From: Vibrio echinoideorum
GTDB taxonomy: Bacteria; Pseudomonadota; Gammaproteobacteria; Enterobacterales; Vibrionaceae
Reading direction: 5' to 3'
DNA: 64,000 nt
Assembly (NCBI RefSeq): GCF_024347455.1
Contig: NZ_AP025484.1
Location: forward strand, 310,001 to 374,000
The position numbers and the translations under genes were made by a program. The notes beneath the pieces were generated by a model. The model saw only the letters and a program-made list of their open reading frames with translations, did no database searches and was not told the origin of the DNA. Below, one piece after another: positions 53,686-62,449 of the stretch (the first letter of the stretch is position 1; each line of letters opens with the position of its first letter).

Positions 53686-53703
53686 GGATTACTAGGACAC
53701 ATT

Positions 53704-54912
53704 ATGAATATTCTATTTGGTTTTGTCGGTGTTCTTTCACTGATTGCTTGTGCGTACCTGTTATCTGAAAGTCGCTCTTCGATTAACTGGAAAACAGTGT
53801 CTCGAGCATTACTACTTCAAATCGGTTTTGCCGCCTTGGTATTGTACTTCCCGTGGGGACAATTGGCGCTAACGAGCATGAGCAATGGTGTTTCAAGCCT
53901 ACTTGGTTTTGCGGATGCTGGTATCGCTTTCCTATTCGGTGATCTGGCTACTGAAGGTTTCATTTTCGCGATTCGCGTACTTCCAATCATTATCTTCTTC
54001 AGTGCTTTAATCTCTGCGCTATATTACTTAGGCGTCATGCAAAAAGTGATTCAAATCTTGGGTGGAGCAGTGCAAAAACTGCTTGGGACAAGTAAAGCTG
54101 AATCGCTGGTAGCAACCGGTAATATTTTCCTTTCTCAGGGTGAGTCTCCTCTTCTTATTCGTCCATTTTTAAAGTCTATGACTCGTTCTGAACTGTTTGC
54201 GGTAATGGCAGGCGGTATGGCATCGGTAGCTGGTAGTGTGCTTGGTGGCTATGCTGGCCTTGGTGTTGAGCTTAAATACTTGATCGCAGCAAGTTTCATG
54301 GCGGCTCCGGGTAGCTTGTTGATGGCGAAGATCATTGTTCCTGAGCGCAGTACGCCTAGCGACTATGAGCATATCGAGCTTGATAGAGCAGACCAAAGCA
54401 ACGTGATTGACGCATTGGCTAGCGGCGCGATGAACGGTATGAAAGTCGCAGTAGCGGTAGGTACTATGTTGATTGCATTCGTGAGTGTGATTGCCATGGT
54501 GAACACGGGCCTAGAAAGCCTAGGTGAAACGTTCGGTTTTGCTGGCATTACCCTGCAAGCTATCTTTGGTTACCTGTTCTCACCACTAGCATGGTTAATT
54601 GGTATCCCGAGTGATGAAGTGTTAATGGCAGGTTCTTACATCGGTCAGAAAATCGTAATGAACGAGTTTGTTGCTTTCATCGACTTCGTTGAAAATAAAG
54701 CGCTGCTATCTGAACACAGCCAAGTGATTGTGACTTTTGCTTTGTGTGGTTTTGCTAACATTGGCTCTATCGCGATTCAACTGGGTTCGATTGGTGTTAT
54801 GGCGCCAGAGCGTCGTGCTGAAGTGGCAAACTTAGGCTTGAAAGCGGTGGCGGCAGGTACGTTAGCAAACTTAATGAGTGCTTGTTTAGCGGGTATCTTC
54901 ATCCTGCTTTAA
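53704..54912 (+). CDS. nupC: NupC-family concentrative nucleoside transporter
   Basis: The 402-residue protein is a CNT-type Na+- or H+-coupled nucleoside importer. Seen: an N-terminal pair of helices, RVLPIIIFFSALISALYYLGVMQ near residue 93, GNIFLSQGESPLLIRPFLKSMTRSELF near residue 140 (substrate-binding region, QG/E-SP), MAAPGSLLMAKIIVPE near residue 198 and FALCGFANIGSIAIQLGSIGVMAP near the C-terminus. Length and motifs fit V. cholerae NupC. AGGA lies six bases before the ATG. It is preceded by a CRP-like site, a foldable leader and a 39-codon ORF. Confidence 0.95.
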   Translation: MNILFGFVGVLSLIACAYLLSESRSSINWKTVSRALLLQIGFAALVLYFPWGQLALTSMSNGVSSLLGFADAGIAFLFGDLATEGFIFAIRVLPIIIFFSALISALYYLGVMQKVIQILGGAVQKLLGTSKAESLVATGNIFLSQGESPLLIRPFLKSMTRSELFAVMAGGMASVAGSVLGGYAGLGVELKYLIAASFMAAPGSLLMAKIIVPERSTPSDYEHIELDRADQSNVIDALASGAMNGMKVAVAVGTMLIAFVSVIAMVNTGLESLGETFGFAGITLQAIFGYLFSPLAWLIGIPSDEVLMAGSYIGQKIVMNEFVAFIDFVENKALLSEHSQVIVTFALCGFANIGSIAIQLGSIGVMAPERRAEVANLGLKAVAAGTLANLMSACLAGIFILL

Positions 54913-54956
54913 GTCGCAGTCAGTGATTTAGCCCACTGACACAAGTTACAAAATAG

Positions 54957-55007
54957 AAAGCGGACACATTTCTTGCGGATTAAACGTAAGAGGGTGTTCG
55001 CTTTTTT
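54957..55007 (+). terminator. terminator after nupC
   Basis: Arms AAAGCGGACAC (54957-54967) and GTGTTCGCTTT (54994-55004) with a 26-base loop, followed by T-run. Confidence 0.8.
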
Positions 55008-55130
55008 GTACCTGTTGATTAAGCATAACCAAGCTTTCGTTAACCATTGTCGCTTGTTATGGCGAGTAAAAGCTCACTCTGAAGAGTAATAGAGCCAGTG
55101 GCTTTTATCCGATATACTTGAATATCATTA

Positions 55131-55229
55131 GGTTGCGATTAATAGCATTCGGCTTCGATTAAGAACTCCGGTTTCGATTAAGAATATTCGGTTTCGACTA
55201 AGCACATCCGCTTTCGACTAAGAATAATG
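55131..55229. repeat. degenerate 19-20-base tandem repeat, five copies
   Basis: Units like GGTTTCGATTAAGAATATTC repeat five times in the leader region upstream of the 89-residue membrane protein. Spacing alternates 19-20 bases. Confidence 0.8.
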
Positions 55230-55261
55230 GCAACCAAGCCCAATAAATCAAAGGTTTCCCC

Positions 55262-55531
55262 ATGAACATGCGCGTTCTCATCGGTCTTATTGCCACCTTC
55301 ATTGGCTTGTTTGCGATGGTTTATCTTATTGCTGGTGGTACTCAGTTTCCTGTCTACCAGTGGCCACAAGAGGCTTATCTCGGTTTGGTCTTCAGCATCG
55401 TATGGGGCACTGGCGTCGCAGCATCGGTGGCGTACTTCTTCTCGGCATTGGTGTTTGTGACTATCGCGGTGGTTTGCTATGCGATTGGTTATAAGATCGG
55501 TGGGCTCTTTTCTAGCAAGTCAGAAGCATAA
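55262..55531 (+). CDS. small predicted membrane protein, unknown function
   Basis: The 89-residue protein has three hydrophobic segments (about 4-25, 38-58 and 60-80) and a short polar C-terminus. AAAGG is eight bases before the ATG. No family is recognised. It is a single gene behind a repeat array. Confidence 0.6.
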   Translation: MNMRVLIGLIATFIGLFAMVYLIAGGTQFPVYQWPQEAYLGLVFSIVWGTGVAASVAYFFSALVFVTIAVVCYAIGYKIGGLFSSKSEA

Positions 55532-55568
55532 AACAGAAGTTTAAACGTACACTTTTGCATTTTCTTTT

Positions 55569-55601
55569 AGGGTTAACGTTCGCCTTAACCCTCTCTTAAC
55601 C
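55569..55601 (+). promoter_or_regulatory. PmrA/QseB-like box upstream of the RND operon
   Basis: CTTAAC (55584-55589) and CTTAAC (55595-55600) are spaced by five bases, an 11-base period typical for OmpR-family regulators such as PmrA. A hairpin-like GGGTTAA/TTAACCC partly overlaps. A possible -10 (TATCTT) follows at about 55611, so the box lies at the -35 position, as in PmrA-activated promoters. Confidence 0.6.
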
Positions 55602-55644
55602 TCAAACTCGTTATCTTGTCTCCATTCTTACAGGAGACAAGAAG

Positions 55645-57093
55645 ATGAAATTGAATCTTCCTTTAAAACATTCCCTTATTTCACTTGCTCTGATTGGTTT
55701 GATCGGTTGCACCACAACCAGTCAGGCTGATTATGTTTCGTTAGCTGAACAGAATACCAATCAGACACAACAAACACTGCTTGCGCAGTTGATACAGCAA
55801 GCATCAGCCGAACAAGCCTTTAATAAACAAACCTCTAATAAACAAGCACTAGAGGCTGAGAATCTGCAACTTACCGATTTAGTGAATACCCCAGAGCTTG
55901 ATCTTTATATCGAGCGTGCGCTTCAAAACAGCCCGAGCCTTCAACAAAGTATCACTGCCTTAAAAATAGCGTACGCGCAACAAGGTGTGACGTCAGGCGA
56001 CCGCCTACCGACTGTAGATGCGAGCTTTTCTGGTAAAGCTGACGAGGGCACCAACGGCTCAAGCACGACTGAAACCTACACCACCGAAGTGACCGTCGGT
56101 TGGGAATTGGATCTGTGGCAGAAGTTAGCAGACACAAACAACGCCGCATTAAAAGATATCGCGACGTCTCAAGCTAACCTTCAGGGCGCTCAAGATCTTT
56201 TGGTCGCGAGTGTGATGAGAGGTTGGCTTGATATCAGTTTGAAGCAGCAGCTCGTCGATATCGAAACGCAGCGCTTAGTGATTCTAGAAAACAACGAAGA
56301 GCTTGTTCTTGAGCGTTATCGCGCAGGGCTAGGCAGCCTTGAAGATCTTGATAACGCGAAAACAAGCAGCGCATCGACTCAGGCAACTTTAGCTGATTAC
56401 CGCGAGCAGCTTGCACAAAGCCGACGTGAATTGGTTTTGTTAACCGGGCAGTGGAGTGGTGAATCTGATCAAGCTTCATTAGCTGAACTCGGTTCATTTC
56501 CAACCATCATTAACCCGCTAGACAACATGCCGACGCAAGATCTAGCAGGGCGTCCGGATCTGCAAGCGGCTTTCTTTAATATTGAAGCGGAAACACTACG
56601 TGCCGATGCCGCATACAAAGCGATGCTGCCGTCGATCAGCTTATCTGCAAGCCTAACCGATATGGCGGAATCTCCGAGCGAAGCGCTGCTTACCGGGCCT
56701 TTGTGGAGTGCGCTTGGCCAAGTATCGGCACCACTGTTTCAAGGTGGCAAGCTGAAAGCCCAAGCAGAGATTGCTGACTTAACCACAGAAACCAGTTACT
56801 GGGCTTACCAAGAAACATTGCTTAGTGCGGTAAATGAAGTGGAGAACGCGATGGGTCAAGAGTCGTCATTAACGCTTCAACAGCAACACCTAACGAATGC
56901 CTTGGTGAGCGCACAACGCAGCTTCACCAGCTATGAAGAGAAATACCGTCAGGGTTTGGTCGACATTTTTGATCTACTTACTGTTCAGCAACAAACCTAC
57001 GACCTTGAAGCGCAGCTTACACAAACCATTTATAACCGTCTCGTAAACCGAATTGATTTAGGCCTAGCTCTGGGCTTGGGAGTATCTTCATGA
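55645..57093 (+). CDS. RND efflux outer membrane lipoprotein (NodT/OprM type)
   Basis: The 482-residue protein is the outer membrane channel of a tripartite pump. The signal peptide ends in a lipobox LIGC (Cys about residue 22). TolC-family repeats and helical hairpins follow, with ERALQNSPSLQQSITALKIAY early in the first repeat and YRQGLVDIFDLLTVQQQTYDLEAQ in the second. It is the first gene of an operon with the adaptor, whose ATG overlaps its stop (ATGA). A PmrA-like box lies upstream. Confidence 0.94.
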   Translation: MKLNLPLKHSLISLALIGLIGCTTTSQADYVSLAEQNTNQTQQTLLAQLIQQASAEQAFNKQTSNKQALEAENLQLTDLVNTPELDLYIERALQNSPSLQQSITALKIAYAQQGVTSGDRLPTVDASFSGKADEGTNGSSTTETYTTEVTVGWELDLWQKLADTNNAALKDIATSQANLQGAQDLLVASVMRGWLDISLKQQLVDIETQRLVILENNEELVLERYRAGLGSLEDLDNAKTSSASTQATLADYREQLAQSRRELVLLTGQWSGESDQASLAELGSFPTIINPLDNMPTQDLAGRPDLQAAFFNIEAETLRADAAYKAMLPSISLSASLTDMAESPSEALLTGPLWSALGQVSAPLFQGGKLKAQAEIADLTTETSYWAYQETLLSAVNEVENAMGQESSLTLQQQHLTNALVSAQRSFTSYEEKYRQGLVDIFDLLTVQQQTYDLEAQLTQTIYNRLVNRIDLGLALGLGVSS

Positions 57094-58373
57094 AACTGAA
57101 CACCATCACAATTGCCATCACTCTAGTGGCTGGTTCAAGCATCTTTGCTGCCCTTGCTTACAACGGTTCTCAAGTGGCTCCTGCTCCTCAAAAGGCGAAT
57201 GAACTAACGGTTTCCGAGCCTCAGGCTATGGCTGTTGACACTAAGTCTATTGAAACTATGTCTGTTGACACTCAGTCTCTCGAAATGACGCCTGTTGAAA
57301 CGACAATTTTGTCTGCATCGCAACAGCAACAAGTGTCAGTGGTACTTGCCACTCTTGGTGACTACCAAGCAGAGGTCGTGGGCTACGGAGAAGCGAAGTC
57401 GCGTTACGAATTGATGTTTTCAACGGAAGTTGGTGGCCGAGTAGAAACGATCAGCTCGCAGTTTGAAACTGGACAAGTGATTAGCGAAGGTGACGTGATC
57501 GCTAATATCGATTCGACCAGTTACCTACAAGCAGTGACGCAAGCAAAGGCCAATGTTGCTCAAGCTCAACTGGATTTATTGGAAGAGCAAAGACAAGGCG
57601 AACAAGCTAAGTCTGAATGGCAACGCTCTGGTTTGTCCGGCGAGCCTGATTCGCCTTTGGTATTGCGTAAGCCCCAATTAGCACAAGTTACCGCAGCTCT
57701 AGAAAACGCCAAGTTAGAACTAGTTAAGGCTCAGCAAGACCTCGAAAAAACAACATTAGTTGCCCCTTTTGATTCGTTGGTTGTGAGCCGTGATGTTCAA
57801 CCGGGAAGCTATGCACAAACGGGTACCCAGATAGCTACTTTATACAGTATCGATGAAGTTGAGGTTTCTGTGCCCCTGTCTGAAAGCCAATGGTTGAGCT
57901 TACCGAATAGCGATAACACGCAATTGAAAGTACAACCGTGGTCCGTAACGTTGTCGAGTTCTGATGGTCAATACCAATGGCAAGGTTATGTTGAACGAGT
58001 TGAGCAACATTTGCAGCAAGATACTCGTCAACGTTCGTTGATCGTGAAAGTCGATAATCCTTTGGAACAACAGAAAGATCTTTATCCGGGCACATTCGTT
58101 AAAGCAACGATCTCGGGTAAGCAACTCACTCAATTGTGGGAACTGCCCGCGTCTGCAATTTCACAGCAGGGCGACCTGTGGTTTGTTGATGCAAATGGTC
58201 AACTGTCTAAATTGAATGTGGATGTTGAGTTTGAGAAGGGCGGTTTGATTTATGTTGATCCAAGTAAATTAAGTAATCAAACAATATCAAATGGCAACAG
58301 TATTCAAATAGTAAAACGGCCTTTGAGTAGCTTCAAAACTGGCATGACTGTGCTGGCTAAGGCTGAGGGCTAA
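57090..58373 (+). CDS. RND periplasmic adaptor (membrane fusion protein)
   Basis: The 427-residue protein links the inner-membrane pump to the outer-membrane channel. It has a hydrophobic N-terminus, a linker with a ten-residue tandem repeat (MAVDTKSIET / MSVDTQSLEM) at about 45-75, a lipoyl-like half-motif (GGRVETISSQFETGQVISEGDVIANID), a helical hairpin, the second lipoyl half (TTLVAPFDSLVVSRDVQPGSY) and a beta-barrel domain. It overlaps the channel gene by four bases. The long variable N-terminal linker is unusual. Confidence 0.93.
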   Translation: MKLNTITIAITLVAGSSIFAALAYNGSQVAPAPQKANELTVSEPQAMAVDTKSIETMSVDTQSLEMTPVETTILSASQQQQVSVVLATLGDYQAEVVGYGEAKSRYELMFSTEVGGRVETISSQFETGQVISEGDVIANIDSTSYLQAVTQAKANVAQAQLDLLEEQRQGEQAKSEWQRSGLSGEPDSPLVLRKPQLAQVTAALENAKLELVKAQQDLEKTTLVAPFDSLVVSRDVQPGSYAQTGTQIATLYSIDEVEVSVPLSESQWLSLPNSDNTQLKVQPWSVTLSSSDGQYQWQGYVERVEQHLQQDTRQRSLIVKVDNPLEQQKDLYPGTFVKATISGKQLTQLWELPASAISQQGDLWFVDANGQLSKLNVDVEFEKGGLIYVDPSKLSNQTISNGNSIQIVKRPLSSFKTGMTVLAKAEG

Positions 58374-58375
58374 TC

Positions 58376-61300
58376 ATGTCTAATGAGCTGAAATCTAACA
58401 ACCAAGCGAATAGTAACCAGACGTCGAACAAGCCGCATACGGGCGCAATCGCATGGTTTGCAAATAATTCCGTGGCTGCGAATCTATTGTTAATCGGCGT
58501 AATTATTATTGGCGTGTTATCGCTTAACTCATTACGTAAAGAAGCGTTCCCAAGTCTTGAACCCGATGTCGTGACTGTTTCTGTTACTTACGACAGTGGT
58601 GACCCAGTTCAAGCCGAAGAAGGCTTGGCAATCAAGATTGAAGATGCGTTAGAAACAGTGCCTGGAATTAAGCGTATAACGTCAACCTCTGATGCGAATG
58701 GTAGCCACATTTCGATTGAAAAAACGAGCGCCTACAATCTCGATACTTTGTTGACTGACGTGAAGACCAAGGTTGATGCGATTAACAACTTGCCTGCTGA
58801 CGCTGACAATCCTGTGATTGATAAAGCCCGAATGCAAGATCATGCGTTGTGGGTTCAGCTCTATGGTGATGCTGACAGGGCGACACTACAAAGCTTAGCT
58901 GAGCAATTGAAGTCTGACTTATTGAGCCAGTCTGCGATTAGTGATTTGGAAATCAAGGCTAAGGCCGATCCAATGATCTCGGTCGAGGTCGATGAGAATA
59001 AACTACAAGCATATGGCTTAACACTGACTGACGTATCTGAAGCTATCAATGCGGAATCGTCAGCTGCTATTTCAACGAGCCTTCGTAATGGTGAAAAAAC
59101 CGTTCGTTTGAAGGTATCTGAGCAGGCGTATGAACTGCAAGATTTCAATGCAATTCCGGTTATGACGGCGGCTGATGGTACGCAAATAACATTGGGTGAC
59201 ATCGCTGACGTTGAAGACATGTTTGCTGACGATACTTTCGTTCTATCTCGTTACAACCAGCAAAACGCTATGGCAATTGAGATTGTAATGGATGAGTACG
59301 GCGATGTTGTTAGCATCGTTGAGCAAGCTCAGCAAGTGGTCGAACGTTGGGAAAGCAACAACATGTTGCCAAACGATGTAGAGATCGAAACGTGGTACGA
59401 CAAAAGTACCATGATCAAAGATCGTTTAAGTCTATTAGTGAAGAATGCACTAACGGGTATTGCGTTAGTGTTCATCGTGTTAGCCGTATTCCTTAATGTT
59501 CGTGTCGCTTTCTGGGTGGCTGCAGGTTTACCGTTTGTATTCTTTGGCACCATGTTTTTCATGACAGATACCTTCATGGGTTTAACCATCAATGAAATGA
59601 CGACCTTTGGTTTCATTATGGCGCTCGGAATTGTGGTCGATGACGCGGTGGTGGTAGGAGAAAGTATCTATTCCACACGCAAAGAAGAAGGGGACTCGAT
59701 AGGCAGTACCATTAGAGGAACCATGAAAGTGGCGTCACCAACTATATTTGGTGTGTTAACGACCGTCGTTGCCTTTCTAGCATTGGCCAATGTTGAAGGT
59801 AAAATGGGGCAGATTTATGCTCAATTTGGCACCGTCGTTACTATTTGCTTGTTGCTGTCATTGGTTGAATCAAAGTTCATCCTCCCATCGCATCTGGCAC
59901 ACATAAATACTAAGCGTAGTGACAAGAAGGGATTGTGGGCTCGCATTCAACATGCCGCGGATTCCGGATTAGGTTGGTTTAACAAACGTATCTATTGCCC
60001 GGCTATTGAATGGGCACTAAAACTGCGTTACGCCGTGGTAATGGTTTTCTTGTCGCTGCTTATCTTGGTTGCTGGGCTACCGATGACGGGTGCGGTTCGT
60101 GTGGCTTTCTTCCCTGATATGCCGGGTGACACCGTTACAGCTGATATGTCGATGCAGAACGATGCCAGCTTTGGTCAAACACAGCAAAACTTGTTAGTGC
60201 TTGAAGCGGCAGTGACGGAAACTGATGAAACACTGAGAGCTCAATATGGCGCTCAAGGTGAACCATCAGAACTGCTTAGCCTTCAAGTTATCGCGGATGC
60301 AGATGATTCTGGCCAAGTGAGAATCGAATTGGATGGTGACAGTGTTTATACGTCGAACGAATTTGCAGATTTGTGGCAAGAAACCGTTGGTCAAATGGAA
60401 GGCGTTAAGAAACTTAAAGTTTTGTCTAAAATTGAAATGGTCGACAACTTCAAAGTTGAGCTGAAAGCGTGGAATGAAGAATCGGTCACGGCTGCGGGCA
60501 ATGAGTTTTTAACCAAACTTCAATCGATTGACGGTGTCAGTGGTATTGATCATAACTTGGACCTTGGTGAGCCGCAGTATCGCTTTGAATTAACACCACA
60601 AGGCCGTGCATTAGGTTTTGATACCGCAAGCCTTTCACAGCAAGTACTGCAAGCGTTTGGCGGCGATATTGTTCAGCAATTCCAACGTGGTAAGGATGAA
60701 GTGAAAGTTCGAGTTCGCTATCCAGAATCTGATCGTCAAACCATTGCTGATATTAAGCAATCTAGTGTGAGAACCAACGATGGTACGGTTGTGCCTTTGA
60801 GTACGGTTGCTGAAGTACATTCAGATTACCAAGTATCAGAGATCACACGTATTGATAGCCAACGCGCGGTTTACATCAGTGCAGTATTGGACAAAGACGT
60901 CGTTGCACCTGCAGAATTGGTTCATCAACTGCAAGATACTTTGGTTCCCGATTTAGAAGCGCAATATCCAGGGTTAACGGTCGATTTTGCAGGTGAAACC
61001 GAAGAGCAAGAAGAGACGGCCAGCTCAATGATGAGCATGTTTGTACTCGCGATGATTGCTATCTATACCTTACTTGCTATCCCATTGAAGTCTTACATTC
61101 AGCCAGTGATCATCATGACGGCAATTCCATTTGGTATTGTGGGTGCAATTTTAGGACACTGGTGGAATGACTTAACAATCAGTATCCTATCGTTAAACGG
61201 TATCCTTGCGTTGAGTGGCGTGGTGGTGAATGACAGCTTGTTGTTGGTTTCTCGTTTCAATGAGCTAATCAAAGAGCAGGGCAAGTCGGTTCACGATGCA

Positions 61301-61564
61301 ATTGTTGAAGCGTGTTCTGGTCGACTAAGAGCCGTGTTACTCACATCGGTCACCACGTTCGCAGGTTTGACGCCATTGTTGAGCGAAACGTCTTTACAGG
61401 CTCAGTTCCTTATTCCAGCAGCTGCTGCGTTAGGCTATGGTATTTTGTTTGCTACGTTCATTACGTTGATTTTGACTCCAGCGTTATTAATGATTCAGTG
61501 CGAAATTAAGTCACTGATACTTAAAGTGACTCATCGAGTTAAAGGCGTTGAACAAACCGCTTAA
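58376..61564 (+). CDS. RND-family inner membrane efflux pump
   Basis: The 1062-residue protein has the twelve membrane segments and two large periplasmic loops of AcrB-like pumps. The proton-relay motif region MALGIVVDDAVVVGESIYSTR near residue 415 has the conserved double Asp, and LNGILALSGVVVNDSLLLVSRFNEL near residue 950 mirrors it. The short cytoplasmic N-terminus is rich in N and S. It uses proton influx to drive export of drugs, bile salts or similar compounds. GAGG precedes its ATG. Confidence 0.95.
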   Translation: MSNELKSNNQANSNQTSNKPHTGAIAWFANNSVAANLLLIGVIIIGVLSLNSLRKEAFPSLEPDVVTVSVTYDSGDPVQAEEGLAIKIEDALETVPGIKRITSTSDANGSHISIEKTSAYNLDTLLTDVKTKVDAINNLPADADNPVIDKARMQDHALWVQLYGDADRATLQSLAEQLKSDLLSQSAISDLEIKAKADPMISVEVDENKLQAYGLTLTDVSEAINAESSAAISTSLRNGEKTVRLKVSEQAYELQDFNAIPVMTAADGTQITLGDIADVEDMFADDTFVLSRYNQQNAMAIEIVMDEYGDVVSIVEQAQQVVERWESNNMLPNDVEIETWYDKSTMIKDRLSLLVKNALTGIALVFIVLAVFLNVRVAFWVAAGLPFVFFGTMFFMTDTFMGLTINEMTTFGFIMALGIVVDDAVVVGESIYSTRKEEGDSIGSTIRGTMKVASPTIFGVLTTVVAFLALANVEGKMGQIYAQFGTVVTICLLLSLVESKFILPSHLAHINTKRSDKKGLWARIQHAADSGLGWFNKRIYCPAIEWALKLRYAVVMVFLSLLILVAGLPMTGAVRVAFFPDMPGDTVTADMSMQNDASFGQTQQNLLVLEAAVTETDETLRAQYGAQGEPSELLSLQVIADADDSGQVRIELDGDSVYTSNEFADLWQETVGQMEGVKKLKVLSKIEMVDNFKVELKAWNEESVTAAGNEFLTKLQSIDGVSGIDHNLDLGEPQYRFELTPQGRALGFDTASLSQQVLQAFGGDIVQQFQRGKDEVKVRVRYPESDRQTIADIKQSSVRTNDGTVVPLSTVAEVHSDYQVSEITRIDSQRAVYISAVLDKDVVAPAELVHQLQDTLVPDLEAQYPGLTVDFAGETEEQEETASSMMSMFVLAMIAIYTLLAIPLKSYIQPVIIMTAIPFGIVGAILGHWWNDLTISILSLNGILALSGVVVNDSLLLVSRFNELIKEQGKSVHDAIVEACSGRLRAVLLTSVTTFAGLTPLLSETSLQAQFLIPAAAALGYGILFATFITLILTPALLMIQCEIKSLILKVTHRVKGVEQTA

Positions 61565-61738
61565 TAAAGGCTAGGCTAGATGCTATTAAGATTAAGATTA
61601 AGATTAAGATGATATAGCTTGGTGGCATCTAGGTTAAAGGTATTTGGATTAATGCTTGCTGGCTTACTCTAAGCGGTATTAGCCTGTTTATATTCACTAA
61701 AGGTTACCCCATTACAGGGAATAATAGAGGTCGTCATA
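61565..61738. other. gap with ATTAAG repeat
   Basis: The first part has about four copies of ATTAAG (61585-61608) soon after the pump's stop codon. No terminator hairpin is visible, so the two-component genes may be partly co-transcribed with the pump. Confidence 0.55.
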
Positions 61739-62449
61739 ATGGCAGAATCCGCCACCAATAAACTCACAGATAAACTTCAACTGCTTTTGGTTGAAGACGA
61801 CCTCGATTTGGCTACTGCGGTTATTGATTACCTAGATCTGGAAGATATTCAATGCGACCACGCGGCGAATGGATTAGCTGGACTCAATCTCATTGAAACA
61901 AACCGCTATGACGCGGTGATCCTCGATCTTAACTTACCAAAAATGAACGGCTTACAAGTCTGCGAAAACTTAAGGTCACAAGGCATTGATACGCCAGTAT
62001 TGATGCTCACAGCGCGGGATACCCTTGACGACAAGCTGACCGGTTTTTCCAAAGGGGCTGATGATTATTTGGTGAAGCCGTTTGCAATGGAAGAGCTGAT
62101 TGTGCGAGCACAAGTCTTGGCAAAACGGCGCAGTGGTCAGGTAAGCCGCTTATCCGTTTGTGATTTAGACATCGACCTTAAACAACATCAAGCTTGTCGT
62201 GCTAACTCCCCTTTGAAGCTTTCACCGACAGCTTTGAAAATATTAGAAATATTGATGCGATCTAGCCCCACCCCAGTTTCGCGAGAGACGATCATGCAAG
62301 GTGTGTGGGGGGATGAACAACCGGACAGCAACAGCTTAAAAGTACATATCTTTAATCTGCGTAAACAAGTGGATGGCGAGCAAGAGAATAAATTACTGCA
62401 TACCATTGCTGGCAAAGGATTTGCGATTAAGGAGTTACCAGAAGGATGA
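61739..62449 (+). CDS. OmpR-family response regulator linked to the RND pump
   Basis: The 236-residue protein has a receiver domain (LLLVEDDLDLA, phosphorylated D63 in ILDLNLPKMNG, YLVKPFAMEEL) and an OmpR-type winged helix (KLSPTALKILEILMRSS ... SNSLKVHIFNLRKQVDG ... LHTIAGKGFAI). It resembles the QseB/PmrA branch. It overlaps the kinase gene by four bases (ATGA). A PmrA-like box upstream of the RND operon is a good candidate target. Confidence 0.94.
   Translation: MAESATNKLTDKLQLLLVEDDLDLATAVIDYLDLEDIQCDHAANGLAGLNLIETNRYDAVILDLNLPKMNGLQVCENLRSQGIDTPVLMLTARDTLDDKLTGFSKGADDYLVKPFAMEELIVRAQVLAKRRSGQVSRLSVCDLDIDLKQHQACRANSPLKLSPTALKILEILMRSSPTPVSRETIMQGVWGDEQPDSNSLKVHIFNLRKQVDGEQENKLLHTIAGKGFAIKELPEG

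Noticed and set aside
58861-59220. A 119-codon minus-strand frame inside the RND pump gene.
   Set aside because: Antisense shadow of a conserved pump gene, with serine-rich composition typical of reverse frames.
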